DNA of 64,000 nt from Apostichopus japonicus (Eukaryota; Echinodermata; Holothuroidea; Aspidochirotida; Stichopodidae), in assembly GCF_037975245.1 (NCBI RefSeq), contig NC_092577.1, positions 29,196,398-29,260,397 on the forward strand. Reading direction: 5' to 3'. The notes beneath the pieces were generated by a model that was not told the origin of the DNA, made no database searches, and saw only the letters and a list, made by a program, of their open reading frames with translations. The translations under genes were made by a program, and so were the position numbers. Below, in pieces: positions 1 to 13,918 of the stretch; position 1 is the first letter of the stretch; the number at the start of each line of letters is the position of its first letter.

Positions 1-342
1 TTCATTGTTTCTGCATTAGACCAGAAACAGATGTGAAATACTCTTAACTTGGTTTTAAAACTTGATTTCCTCGGTTCTAACTTAGGAAACAGATGTAAAA
101 CACTCTTAATTTGCTTTCAGTTTTGATTTCATTGTTTCTAAATTAGAGAGAAACCATATAAGTCACTCATTACTTTCTGTTGTCTTTAATTTCCATGTTC
201 TCAGTGTAGTGAAGTTAACATACAAATCACACTGTTTTGTTGTTTTTAAGTGTGATTAGATAGTAAAGTACAAGTTTCAAATATCATTGATTAAAATCTC
301 AGGACTAGGTAGATTGCTTTTTTTTTATCTTTATGTCGGTAG

Positions 343-480
343 GTGATAGCTTACTGTGACTTGCACGGTCATAGTCGCAAGCACAACGTCTTCATCTACG
401 GCTGCGACCAGCAAGGCAAAGAAATGGATGCTGCCACCTTCCTCTGCCAAAGGCTGTTCCCTTGGCTCATCTCAAAGAAG
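343..480 (+). CDS. AGBL2: AGBL2/3-like exon with zinc-ligand motif (first exon in window)
   Basis: Encodes 46 residues starting VIAYCDLHGHSRK, in phase 0 at both ends. Acceptor AG at 341-342 follows a T-rich tract; donor GT at 481. The GTG at 343 is an internal valine codon and not a start. DLHGHS supplies the third zinc-binding His of the M14 fold, and the following NVFIYGC is typical of cytosolic carboxypeptidases. The exon ends FPWLISKK, where the family usually reads FP-ML-SK. No frame damage is seen. Confidence 0.93.
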
Positions 481-3400
481 GTATATTTTTTCGAGTTTTT
501 GCCAAGAAGCATTTTTCTCCGTTTATATTTTGGTTTCATGACGTTCATATAACTCTACGTAATGAATCTTTTGCCAATATTCTATAACCTTTCCACAGGG
601 AAGTTTTTTAAGAGAATAATTCCATGCTAATAATAATAATAATGGACATTTATAATGCACTATGCGTCAAAAAAGACAATCATGGCGCAGTGACACAAAC
701 AGTGCAACAGCAAAACAAAAAACAGTAAACAAAGTACAAGACAAAAATGCAAGCAAAAATGGGAAACAGTGAACAATTAATTAAACAGTTTTCATCAGAT
801 AAGTCTTGAGAGAGAGTTTAAATGAAGCAAGAGATTGACTGTGTTTTACATGTTCTGGAAGGCTGTTCCACAGAGAAGGGGCAGCAGCAGCAAAAGCTCT
901 TTTGCCCCATGAACGATTGGAGCAATTTTCAAACAGAAGTAATTTATTGTGTGATCTCATGAAACTGCGATTTGCGTGATATGGATGCAGAAGTTCTGAC
1001 AAGTAGAATGCCAAAATTCTAACAAAATAGCGATATGTGAAAATCAATATTTTAAAAATAATTCGGTCTTTGATCGTGAGCCAGTGTAATTCTCTCAGAA
1101 TATGTGTGACATATTCCCTTGGCTTGGAACGGGTGACAATAGTTATTACTGAAGTTTCATTGTGATATTTAAGTGTCAAATGTTTTCCTCCCTTGGAGAC
1201 ATATATGCTTGTTTTTGGTCTTGCAGGCTCCAGACAAGTTCTCGTTTGGCGGTTGTAAGTTCCAAGTGAGACGTTGCAAAGAATCGACCGGCAGGGTGGT
1301 GATGTGGCGTCAGATGGGTATCACCAACAGCTTCACCATGGAAGCCACATTTTGTGGTAGCAAGAACATTCAGAGGTTAGTAGACGCTAGGGAAAAATAT
1401 GACAGATTGTGGTACTGAATGGAAGAGAGGAGGGTGTACCTTATTCTAATTATTGAGAAGACATCCATGATAATAATAATAATAATGTAAGAATTTGTAA
1501 AGCACTTTTATCCAGTTAAAATAAACTGCTCAGAAGCAATATTGCTGACCAGAGTGTGGTGGTGGGGGGGAGGGGGGGGGTTGGATGTCTGGTACAAGGC
1601 ATTGAATTGTAGAGCATCCATGGTGCATTTGCTGAATTGAAATGGAATGGGTTGTAGTAGGATAATAAATAGTCTAAAGGAACATGGACATAGTGTGGCT
1701 GGTGTTGACAGCTGCATCACTTTTGTTTAAATTGGAAAATATCGTCCATTCTGATTGGATAGTTCTGATGAAAAACTTTGGTACTTGAAAACAACAGTGA
1801 TACCTGGAAGTAAATTCCCAGGATAAGCAGAATGCCCGGAGGTCTCCTCTCTGCTGGATTTAATCATTAATCAGCTTGGCATATAACTTATGTATGTATT
1901 TGGATCCTCCTGCAAGCAGGAACTCACGAAGAAGCCATCATTGGCTTATCAAAGCTGCAAGCTGACCGAAGTCAGTCTCTTAGATTCATATTTAACGTCC
2001 ATGATTATGAATTTGTCAATTGTCAACAACTCTGTAACTAGACGACATACATTAATCTTGGAGTGACTCGAACTCAGGACCTTATGATTGAAAGACACCG
2101 ACGTTAACCACTGAGCTAACACTCCACGTAATAAGGAACTCTAATAAGGAACTCCACTTTTAAGGAACTCTTTTACTCCTTACATTCAGGATACGTCCAT
2201 GTGGCATCATCCTACCACTGAAGTTATCATTTTACAATTTCTATGTCTTAAATCTATGGATTAGTAGAAATAACTTTTCTTTTCCCCGCAGAGAGGACAA
2301 CCCTCGTCATTTCAACACTCTGGATTTTCAAGACATGGGCCGCCATTTCTGCGAGGCCTTATTAGAATACCATAAGGCACAGGAAGACAAAAGGTAACAA
2401 TGTAAACTAACCTCTAGGTCTAACTCCAGGTTTCCCTAACTTTATTCCCCCACGAACCCCTTGTGGATGTCAGAGTTGCCCACAAACCCTCAACTTTTCG
2501 AGACACGATCTGAGTCATTATTATACTATAATACGCATAGCAATGCTTCGTAAAAGGTCAAGTTCATAGTGTAATATTGTAATGAAAAAAACGAAAAGAG
2601 TTTGTCGATAGGTACGACTTTTGTACATTACTAAATTATATGATATATCAGAGTTTAGTTCTACAAAAAGTACTCTAGTTTTGACTCTCAGAAATGTCTC
2701 ACGAACCCCCTGGGATGGACTCGCGCACCCCCTGGGGGTTCATGCACCCCAGTTAGGGAACCCCTGGTCTAACCTATCTCGTATAACGTCCACGAATTCA
2801 ATGTTCGATAAGTGGCAAAATTAAAAGCTCTCCCAACCATTGTAGTAATGTGTGCCACAAACAAGCTGCTAGTCACTGGCTAGCTTACACAGATATTGTT
2901 GAAAAGTAATCTAACATTTACACCATTGGTTATATGATGAACTTTTGTAAGGATGAAGCTACTGCTCATTGGTTTTCCGAGATGAATCTAATTTATTTTT
3001 TTCATGCAATTAAGGGTTTTATCCTCAAGGCATAAAGTGGTCATCTCTTTCTGCAATTGTTCTAAGAGGACAAAATTTGATAAAACAGAGACTTTGTGTT
3101 TCATAGCTTCCATTGTTTCAACCCTTGACTTTTTGCACTGTTATCTACCTGGTCATAAGTAATGCATAAGGACCGTATGTTTAAAGGAATCTTTTAGTGA
3201 AAAATGTGATCCAGTCCTGCCGGTCATATCATTTTTTGGCTTTGTATTGCCCTAAGCCTTGCCTTGTCATGAAAATGTTGGCCCGTCCTGGCAGAAAATT
3301 TTCATTTTCAGATCTCACTCTTAGCTTGGCCTTGATACAATACACAGGAATGTGGACATACCTCGCAAATCGCTGTGATTAAAAAAATCGCTCGACTAAC

Positions 3401-5156
3401 AAATATCTGAACAATATATAATGAAGAAAACCGAGTTAGGGAATTCTGGAACGTTTTAAAACTCTTCAAATGATTGCTTACTAGCAACTTCACCGAGAAA
3501 TTTCCATCTAAATTGCTATTTTATTTTCAGAAATTTGAACTTTCCTCACTACAGTGTAGCTTGCTTATGATAGCGTCCCTGCAGCCCTCCCCCCCCCCCC
3601 CGAAAAAAAATGATGGCGTTTTCTTCATATACCCAATAGACTGCCTCTAAAAAATGCCTTTAATCACTTACATGTCTCTTGCTAACTTGCAACTTCACCG
3701 AGAAATTTCCATCTAAATCGCTATTATACTTTCAGAAATTTGAACTTTCCTCGCTACAGTGTAGCTTGCTAATGATAGCGTCCCTTCAGCCCCCCCCCCC
3801 CAAAAATGATGGAGTTTTTTTCATATACCCAATAGACTGCCAATTAAAAAATTCCTTTAATTGCTTACATGTCTCTTCTTATGTAGTGCACACTGACATC
3901 TACTTTGACATGAAATGATCATTTCTTTAAACCTTCCGATCCTCTTTTGCTCTCTATCATGAACTAAACTGCTAAAGCCTAATTCATCCTTTAAGTGTTG
4001 TTAGAGTCTAGTCTTGCTTTAGGATCCAATTTAAATCTTTAAAGGCATTGAAGACTCGCCCCAAACAGCGTGCCGCCATCTTTAAGAAGTTAACTTTCTG
4101 TTGCTTGCAGGTGAAGTTTTTCTCTTGTCGCTACAAAGTGCAGACAGTAATGAAACGTGATACCTTGTTATCTTTAGCTGGACCTGAGATGTCCATCGCT
4201 GTATCGTTTGTACACTGTGCTGTGGGTATTGACCGCAGCTATATGTACTGACTGTACACTAGTGTCTAATTACCGATGGTAGCAAGCTGTGTGTGTGTAT
4301 TTTCTGGGATAGATGGTGGTGCTTTAACACTTCTGTTACACCTCATTCGAAACTAGGTCAGATTACCGGCATTAGAGGTTTCTTTTTGCGCGGGTCTTCA
4401 CACCCTTTAAGTGTTGATGGAGTCTCGTCTTGCTTTAGGATCTGATTTGAATCTGAGATTCTTTATTGTCTATCATCTGTTGTTCATAAATGTTAAACTA
4501 AATGTCCTATTTCCAATTACCTGTTCAGAAAATTTAACTATAACATCATGGATGCATTAGATATTTAGGTTTAGTTTGAGATGTTTTCTTTTATTTTGAC
4601 TGCTTGCATATTTTCCTTGATAGAGTTTTTTTTGCCAATATTAATTGTAGAATTTTGCTGTTTTCAATGTGACCATAGAATAATCCTGTTGCTGGCAATA
4701 CTCTGTATGTTCACCTAATGTGACAAAAACCAAAAGAAAAGGCATTCTAGTGACATTACAACACATTGACAGAAACCGGCCCCCTGACATTCATTTAAAA
4801 ACCACGGTATCTCCCAAACGGAGCAATGTTTTTCTTTTATTTTCCTTCCCAAGTTGTTTAGGGGTGACAGCCTGGTTTGTATCTTAAATCATCAAGCAAC
4901 AAATTTCGTGACAAGGTTTATCATTTCCTGATGTATTGCTTATCAACTGTTGATATCCTATCTCTTGCAGTTTACACTCAGAATTCATCCTGGAGCTGAC
5001 CAAGGTAATCACCCACCAGGTTCTCACCAGTCGAGGTCTGGTACCTCAGAACTTTAACATCTTTGCCAAAAATCTACTAGCAGAAAATGATGACGAACAG
5101 GGAACAACACTCCAAAACAATGGTATGTGATATCAGTGATCATATATATATATATA

Positions 5157-5203
<47 letters not shown>

Positions 5204-8200
5204 ATATATATATATATACAGAAGAGAACAATACAGGTTGACACGATGTAAACCAGAACAATAGAATTTAAAACACAATAGAAAACAGAACAATAAAATA
5301 TAATAATACACATTAGAATAGAAAAATGTGGAAATGAATGATGACCGATGTGTGAGATGAGAGGTGAGAGATGAAATAAAATGAGAAGACAGATGGCAGG
5401 AGGTTAAAGGAGATAAGATTAGAGGATATGGTGAGAGGATTTGGATGAGAGGATGGAAGGGAGGATGATACGAGGAGAGATGAGATAAATGAGAGAAGAT
5501 AGATGAAGATTGGAGAGGAGGGCATAGTAGAGATAGGTAAGAGAAGGTGATGACAGGAGATCAGAGGAGATAAGATTAGAGGATGTGGTGAGAGGAGCTG
5601 GATGGGAGGATGGAAGGGAAATCGAAAGGGAGGATGATACGAGGAGAGATGAGATAAATGAGAGAAGATAGAAGAAGAGTGGAGAGGAGGGGATAGTAGA
5701 GATATATAAGAGAAGATGATGACAGGGGAGAAGATGATAAGATGGGGGAGAGGAGATGAGAGGTGGGGAGTGAACATTATGAGAGGAGAGATGAGAATAA
5801 AATGACAGAAGATAAATGAGAAAAATGAAGGGAGGAGATGTTAGAGATAGATAAGAGAAGGTGATGGCAGGAGAGAAGATAAGATGGGGAGAGGTGGGGA
5901 GTGAACATTATGAGAGGAGAGATGAGAATAAATGACAGGAGCTAAATGATAGAAAGGGTAGGAAAGAGATGGTTATGAGAGTAGAGACAAGAAAAATTCA
6001 TTCATTAAAACTTTTTAAGTGAATGTAAGATAGCCAGTAAAAGTATAGTCATTTTTCCTCATAATGAAGTAATTTGTATTTCCTTCAGATGAACGTGTCC
6101 TTCAAAACGAGGCTGCTTCTCCCAAATTGGTGACAGGCAGCGGGGAACGAGGAGATGCATCTCCGAGAAAGAAGAAGAACAACGACACCAGCTCAGTTTT
6201 CTCTAAGGTAATGAATGACTTGTTGCCGGGGTATCACAATTCCCCGACTTTTCCCTCTCAAATTTCATAGTTTAAACCTTGTTCATAGTTTAAACCTGGT
6301 CAATCTGTACAATGTAGACCAGTACAATTTTGGACAGGGGCTTCCAAAAACCTTGTCCACATTTTTAAAAAAACGCGCAAGAAGGGTCAGCATCCTGTGT
6401 GTTTCTTCCCTCGGAGAGGTATTAAAGCTGCACACTCATAAAAACGCAAGGTTGATCAACACCGAACGAAGAACATTATGCATTCGGTCAAAGGTCACCA
6501 TGATTGAACGCCAAACAGAGTACATTACGCAGTGGGTCAAAGTTCACCTTGATTGAATGCCAAACAGAACATTACGCAATCGTACAAAGGTCACAATGAT
6601 TGAACAATGATAGGAGAACATTACGCAATCGGTCAAAGGTCACAATGATTGAACGCCAAACAGAGAACATTATGCAATCGTACCAAGGTCATGATGATTG
6701 AACATACAATCGGTCAAAGGTCATAATGATTGTACACAATTCACTCTCAGGGATTCGTTCTGTATGTTCCTATATTACTTCCGTGCCGGTTATTGCGGAA
6801 GTGACAAGGTCGAGTAACCGGGGATCTCGGGTCCCTTGATCCCGTCAGGTGTCTACACTACGATCTTGATCCTTTGCGGGATCAGGACCCTACCCAAAAG
6901 AGAATTCATGATTGATAGGTCTGATCCTGTGTATTCAAGCACCCACACTACAATCTTTGATCGGCCATGCAGAGTCCGATTCTCCTTGCGTTCTCAAATG
7001 TGAACGAGGCTCAAGGAGTTACGCTTGTGCTTAATTCCTATGTACAAATTTGGTGTAAACAACTTCCAAAGGTCTTGAAATATATCATTTTTTGTTGATA
7101 GGAGAATATCTTCATTGTTTACAGTTTATGCAAACAAGTAACAAGTGAGTTAATTATGTGATTGATTATGTGGACTTCACAATATCTGGATAGTCCGACG
7201 GTGCTGATATTTGCAAAATTACTGTAACCGCTAGATAACCTCCTCGGTTATGAGGTCCGAAATTAATAGGAAAATGGAAGGGCCTAGGAAGAGTCCGAAT
7301 CCTACCACACGCCTGTGATATGCTTCACTTTGGGAAATGTATAATGTTGAAACTCAGCTTTGAACACCTGTGACACACTTGAGCAAAGCATGAACACGAG
7401 TGTCAATAACTCTTCTATCGTTATTTCTCCTCTGTTGTTAAATGTCATATACTACCATAACACCCTCAGTAGCTCCATAAATCTACTATTTCCGATACCT
7501 TTAACCTGCCAATTGCTGTGGTTTAAAACCGTGAATTTTCCCAGACTTATCAACAACCCTGCTACTCCAAGAACCATTAGTAGCGCACACAACATCACCA
7601 CACTGTTCCTTTCAGTGCTTTCAACACGTTACGTAACTTGACATATGATTAGCCCCATCAGCCGTGACCTTTCTTACACAAACTGACCGGGTGCACCCAA
7701 CATAAAAAACTGCTGCAACAATTACAACCAATTTTGACTTCAGTTTTGTTCAAAAGCACATGGGAGAATGTAAGGGGACTAGGTTACCTCTGCTATAGTG
7801 AAACCTTTAAGTCCTCGTATGTCATCTATTCTGTTGGTATTAAGTCGTGGGAATACCAGTATCGTTTGTGAAGCCAAGTGGAAGACAATATAAGAATGGA
7901 CATTTGTTTTTGTTGAAATTGATTTTTTTTTGTTACCTTTCACAGATCACATCAAGGACAAATTCCTCTAAGAATCATCATTCCAGCAAATCTACCAAAC
8001 TCAAGAAACAACAGTTAGACAGCAAAATACGCAGCAAGCTGGAGGCGTTGCGGTTCTTTGACTCCATGGACAGCGAAACCATTCAGGGGTGCATCAACCT
8101 TATTCATGACCTCCATGTCATGTCAGAGTTTGCCGAGTCCGAGTGAGTTGAAATCATGAGTAGAAGGAAATACAGATCTTTCCTCCTTGCAAGTTTATGT

Positions 8201-11200
8201 TACGTCTCACATCAGTCTCTAGATTGAGTCGGCCGAGATTTGTTATTGTGATGCTGGTTGAGAAAGACATCTTATTATGTTAATCTCAAGATTAGGTCAG
8301 CTGGCATCTATTATTTTGATGTTGGTAGAGACCCAAATTTTATGTTGATCTCCAAATTGAGTTAGCAAAGAGCTGTTGATGTGATGCCTGTCGAGAAGGA
8401 CATCTTATGTCATTCTTTTGACTGAATCGGTCGAGGTCTGTAATTGCGATGCTGTCTGAGACTGAAATCTTACGTTGATCTCCATAGCAACTGTTGAAAT
8501 GTGAATGCATGACATCATAGTGGCCTACTTGTCTCATAGATTGTGGACTATAGATGTTTCCCTCTGCAATCTTTGATTGTACTGAGAATACTCCGATCTT
8601 AGTCTGTACAGACAATGTATGTATGCTGTACGTAATATGATCATGAGTATTCTCGGAGAATGGGTTCAAATGGCTAAGGCAATGGACTAGCCATCTAAGG
8701 ATTGCAGGTTTTGAGTCCCGGCCAGATCATTACGTTGTGTCCATTGGGCAAGGCACATTATCTCCATTGCCTCTCTTTAACCCAGAGGTAGAAATAGGGT
8801 AGCTTGTACATATAGTCGTTGCTGCAAACGATGGCAAGTACCCCCAGGGGCCCACGTAGATGTGGTGCACTGTAGTACCAATGACCTGGGGTTAACTGTC
8901 GTAAAGTCGTGTGAGAAGGTCTTGCCTTGATACTAGACTGTAGACCTTTAACTTTATTTATAACATTAAAGGCATTTAGATCAAAATGTTATTATACATA
9001 GGAGTGATCGTAAGGGATTAAAAAAAAAACAGGAAACAGGAGGTTTTTACGTTGGTGATTCTATTTTAGTATAGTAGAAAGATATTTACGTTGATGATTC
9101 TATTTTAGTATAGTAGAAAGATATTTACGTTGATGATTCTATTTTAGTATAGTAGAAAGATATTTACGTTGATGATTATATTTTAGTATAGTAGAAAGAT
9201 ATTTACGTTGATGATTCTATTTTAGTATAGTAGAAAGATATTTACGTTGATGATTCTATTTTAGTATAGTAGAAAGATATTTACGTTGATGATTCTATTT
9301 TAGTATAGTAGAAAGATATTTACGTTGATGATTATATTTTAGTATAGTAGAAAGATATTTACGTTGATGATTCTATTTTAGTATAGTAGAAAGATATTTA
9401 CGTTGATGATTCTATTTTAGTATAGTAGAAAGATATTTACGTTGATGATTCTATTTTAGTATAGTAGAAAGATATTTACGTTGATGATTCTATTTTAGTA
9501 TAGTAAAAAGATATTTATGTTGATGATTCTATTTTAGTATAGTAGAAAGATATTTATGTTGATGATTCTATTTTAGTATAGTAGAAAGATATTTATGTTG
9601 ATGATTCTATTTTAGTATAGTAAAATAGATATGTCAGCTAAGATTTACGTCGTACTTTAAAGCCACGAGTAGGAACGATACTGGCATGCACCGCTCGGCA
9701 TCTCGGATTAAATTTGTGCAACTTTCTACTTTCCTTGAACCACTCAATAAAATATCACTTTACTCTTCTCGTCTCTTAAAGTACCAGTGATAGTGACAGT
9801 GCCTCCGAGTCAGAGATACCGATGGAGCCCGGGGAACAAGACGGGGGGTCACCTGGAAAAAGGGAGAAACATAAAAAGAAGAAAACGAAAACCAAGAAAA
9901 AAGCTGCCAGTGTAAGTAAAACAATTATATTTTGGTCATAATTTTCATTCAGCGATTGTAATGAAGAGATTAGGTTCACATCCAGCAAGAATGAGGTGTA
10001 ATACCTTTTCAGTAACAGCATTAACGACGATTAATACGTATGAGGTACCTCTTAAAATACCTCTTCGATTGTATCAATACCATATGGTACATGAGGTATG
10101 GGTAAATACCTCCTCCATTATAGCAGTGATACCATAAGTAAACATGAGGTATGTTTTAATTGCCTCCTTCATTATAGTAACTCCATCAGTAAGCATACTG
10201 TTTATCTTAAATACCTCGTCAGTAGAAGTGATACCATCTAACAAGCTTAAGGTATGTCCTTACTATTTCAACAATAGTACTGGTATCTCTTAACTCTTAA
10301 CTGGTATCTCTTAACTTTAAGTACAAAAAGTGTGAAATAAAAAAACTAACCTTTCAGTAGAAAGGATACACTCAGATAGCATCAGTATCAAGGCAGTAGG
10401 GACCAAACATCCCCATCCACCTGCTACCCACACCCCCCCCCCCACTACCACCACTTCCCATTTCACCATTACAACACTTTCAATGCATTTATGATAAATA
10501 TTGCTCTCTGTGAACATGTCATGTGTTATGTGATGATTTTCTCTGCCTGATTCCCATCCCATCCTCCTCCTCCTCCTCCTCCTCCTCCTCCTCGCCTCAT
10601 ATCATATATCCCTCTATGCTGTGCTCATTTTATCCCTGACAGGCACAGAGTGATGTCCTGGATGGGGAGAGATCTGCAAAACCTAGGAGGAAGGTGAGGG
10701 TTCGATTGTTTTTTTTTTTTTTTTGAGATTTAATAAGTTCTTGTAACCAGGGTTCATAAAGTACTACAGTTTGAGTTCAAAGGAGTAAACTCACATGGAT
10801 TTTGAATAATACTAATGAATAATAACAAAAAATGTCACAGAATTACATATAATAGAAACATGGTTTTGTAGCCAAATTTTCTCGATCAAATGTGAGTGTT
10901 GATTTATTCTTCTACCTTTTGTTCATTTTGTTTCAAACCAAAATTATATATACTGGCAGTATTTATATCGTCAGTTTATTTAGTTTTTTTTTTTTTGGGG
11001 GGGGGGGTGAGTTTTGAGGTTGAGGGAAGGGTTACCCTGGCATTGGGATCAAAATAAAGCTTGAAATATACATGAGGACTCTTGTATAGACATGATTCAA
11101 ATGATGGGTGGACTGAATTGTAGGCGTCAAAGCCCAGAGGAGTGAGATTTCCATTAGCCTCCATTCACTTGTAGTTAAATCTACTATTTAGTAGCCTTGT

Positions 11201-13871
11201 GCTTTAGTTCTGTAGTTTATGTTCTTCTATTCTAATCCGGCATGTTGTTATCTCAAAGAAATAGCTCACACGCTAAAGTATGACTCAATAAGTATAACAA
11301 ACAGCATTGCAAAAATTCCAACTAACCAGTAACCAGGGTGACTATGAGTGATTATAATATTTTTGTCTACACTGTTCATATATAATTGTACACTTAAGGT
11401 AGTGTTATTAATATGTGTGTCTTCTTCATTCTGACCTCTTGAATTACGATTTAAAACTGAGAGTTTAAAAATTAATAATAGTCGAGCATTATTCCACGTG
11501 AGATGAACCCAGATAGGCTGAGTCGGAGTGGACCCAGTGTTGTCACATTTTATCTCAGGTGGGGATGTAATAGCAGATGTGATTGCCACAACAGTGTCGT
11601 CAGTCGTAACCGGCGATGTTTGTTTACTGTGTGTTATATCATCAAGATATACAGTCATACCTAACACTTAATACCAAGAATCTCTTCATTTTTACCCATT
11701 CATTTTGCATGCATGGTCATCTTAAAAAACCATAGACAGCACTCCAACTCATTTAACATAAACATGAATATTCATGATCTCTTATTTGCATAGATCTGCC
11801 TCTTGTCTCTTCCGTCAACCTATCTTCTCTTTACAGAGCCACTCCGATAGTCCTCGTACAAAGCCTAGCATTCAAATGAAAGATCCCGAATCAAATTCTG
11901 TAGGTTTTTAACGAAAAAACAAAAATTCTGTTTCAGTTGTGTGTGATACCACTGCACAAAGAAAATGCATGGTGAAGTTCCATTTAGTCTCGCAAGATTT
12001 TAGTAATTGCTGGTAAATTCATATAATAATGTTGAAAGAAGCTCAAAAAATGATCACCTTTATGTTTACAATGTCTTGCACTTTTTGAAGATTTAAAATT
12101 ATAATCTAGTTTATTTTGCCAAGGGGGAAACAAAATTTGATCAATTGGAGAAAATGTTAAGTAGTTTGTTTGTGTAGCGAACCAAGGCTACTCACTCAAT
12201 ATCAAAATGGAAATTTACCATGCATTTTTTTTTATTTTTTATTATTATCACTGTTTTTGAAGCACTGCTGCTTGGTTCATTTTTTGTTTGTTTCCACCTG
12301 TGTTAATGAGCGCACATTGCATTTGAAGCCAAGCTTGCTTGTAGATCATTATGCATCCAGGAGGAGTAATATTAAATGAAATGAACCAGTCAATCCATTC
12401 GTCATCCTACTTCATATTAAACCTACCTTAAAGATACCAACGCAGTTGTCGATGACATCAGTTCTGCTTGCCCTATATGCCAAGGCTCAAATACGATGTG
12501 CCCTTTTTTACATCAACATTTGCTCAAGAAACTATAAGGTTATCGAGGCTGGAAAAGCAGTTTACTAGTTAGCAGATTTTGCATTCCTGTTGCATTTTAA
12601 ATTATTCTCTAGTCCTTTTGTGCAGTTTGTCTCTCCTTCTGTTTAACAATGTAACATTTCTTCTTGTCGGTGGCAACCCTCGCTCCGTCCATGAGATTCA
12701 CAGTCGTGCATCGATCGGTCGGTATCTCGTATATATTAAAATGGAATACTAACCAATATTAAAGCAGAAACGTTACTTGCCAACATGTTTAATCTACATT
12801 CCACACGGTCGTTTTAGTTTGAGTGCAGCTTCGTCCACGTTTCAAAAAAGACATTTGACGAAATGAAGTTCCAAACATTTCAGTTCATACCGATTGGAAA
12901 TATCGTCAATAATATTCGTTTATCAGAAAGTGATGAGAGTGGTCCATGACATGTATCGTGTCGTTTGTACGTGGCAGATCCATGACCACTTTACTAGCAG
13001 TGTAACAACACTAAAAGTTATACCCCCCCCCCCCTCCTCAACAAAAAGGAAATACTGTTATTAGCGCATCACACTTGGTCCTTACTGTTCAGTTTAACCC
13101 TGCTCCTCTTCCTAGTAAATCTTTCTCATGGACAGTTTAGCAGCCTAAGTTTAATACCAGTCCAAACGGCAGTGATACAGATTACAATGCGAGTATTCTA
13201 GGTAGCATGCATGCTCACATCTGTAGTCCCCATTAGGCTAGACTACCAGGTGGGTGTTCTGCTAGGGTCAGCACAAAGGGACGCGTCCCTTGTTTCCAAT
13301 AGGGTTATGCTTCATCACTAGTTTAATGGGGCCTTATCTTATGTCCCAGGGTATTTTGTCGCTAGGGTCGACACAACGGCCATGTTTTTTGTCACTAAAT
13401 TGCCTTTGTTCATTTCTAAATGGCCTCTGTTCATTTCAGCATAGAAAATACCCTTTCCTCTTCTTCTGATGGCCTTTAATAAGACCTTACGGAAAATAGC
13501 CGAACGACTTTTAGCAGTATACCCTTGGACATTCCTGAAAAAAAAGACATCATCTCAATAATGTACTAGGAAACTCAATTATCGTCATGTTGTCCAACGC
13601 ATGTTTCTAAGAGTTCAGAAAGATGTCATTGCCCTCCTCTTTTCAACTAACTGTGAACTTCTACGGTACTACCCTTTGTCATTTTTCTATTCTTTACACA
13701 CATATTTCATATCTAAGTTTGCGCATTAAGTAGAGTGTCAAATATTCATATCAAGGAGTGAGGCTCTTTTTTTTTCTAATCTCTCTTGGGTGATTATAAA
13801 TTCAAATATTTTACTGTTATTTCTCTTTGTTAACATTTGAATTGTCATTAATAGAACAAAGACAAACAAAT

Positions 13872-13918
<47 letters not shown>

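Noticed and set aside
2057-2129. Functional tRNA gene on the minus strand
   Set aside because: A and B boxes are good but the anticodon stem does not pair and the sequence continues into a SINE body; called as a SINE head.
4111-4251. Possible extra exon after acceptor ttgcttgcag at 4110
   Set aside because: In the phase left by exon 2292-2393 it reads AGG then TGA, an immediate stop, and 2393 joins 4971 in frame without it.
5313-5777. 154-codon minus frame, Ser/Pro/His/Leu-rich
   Set aside because: Translation of the polypyrimidine complement of the purine tract; low-complexity artefact.
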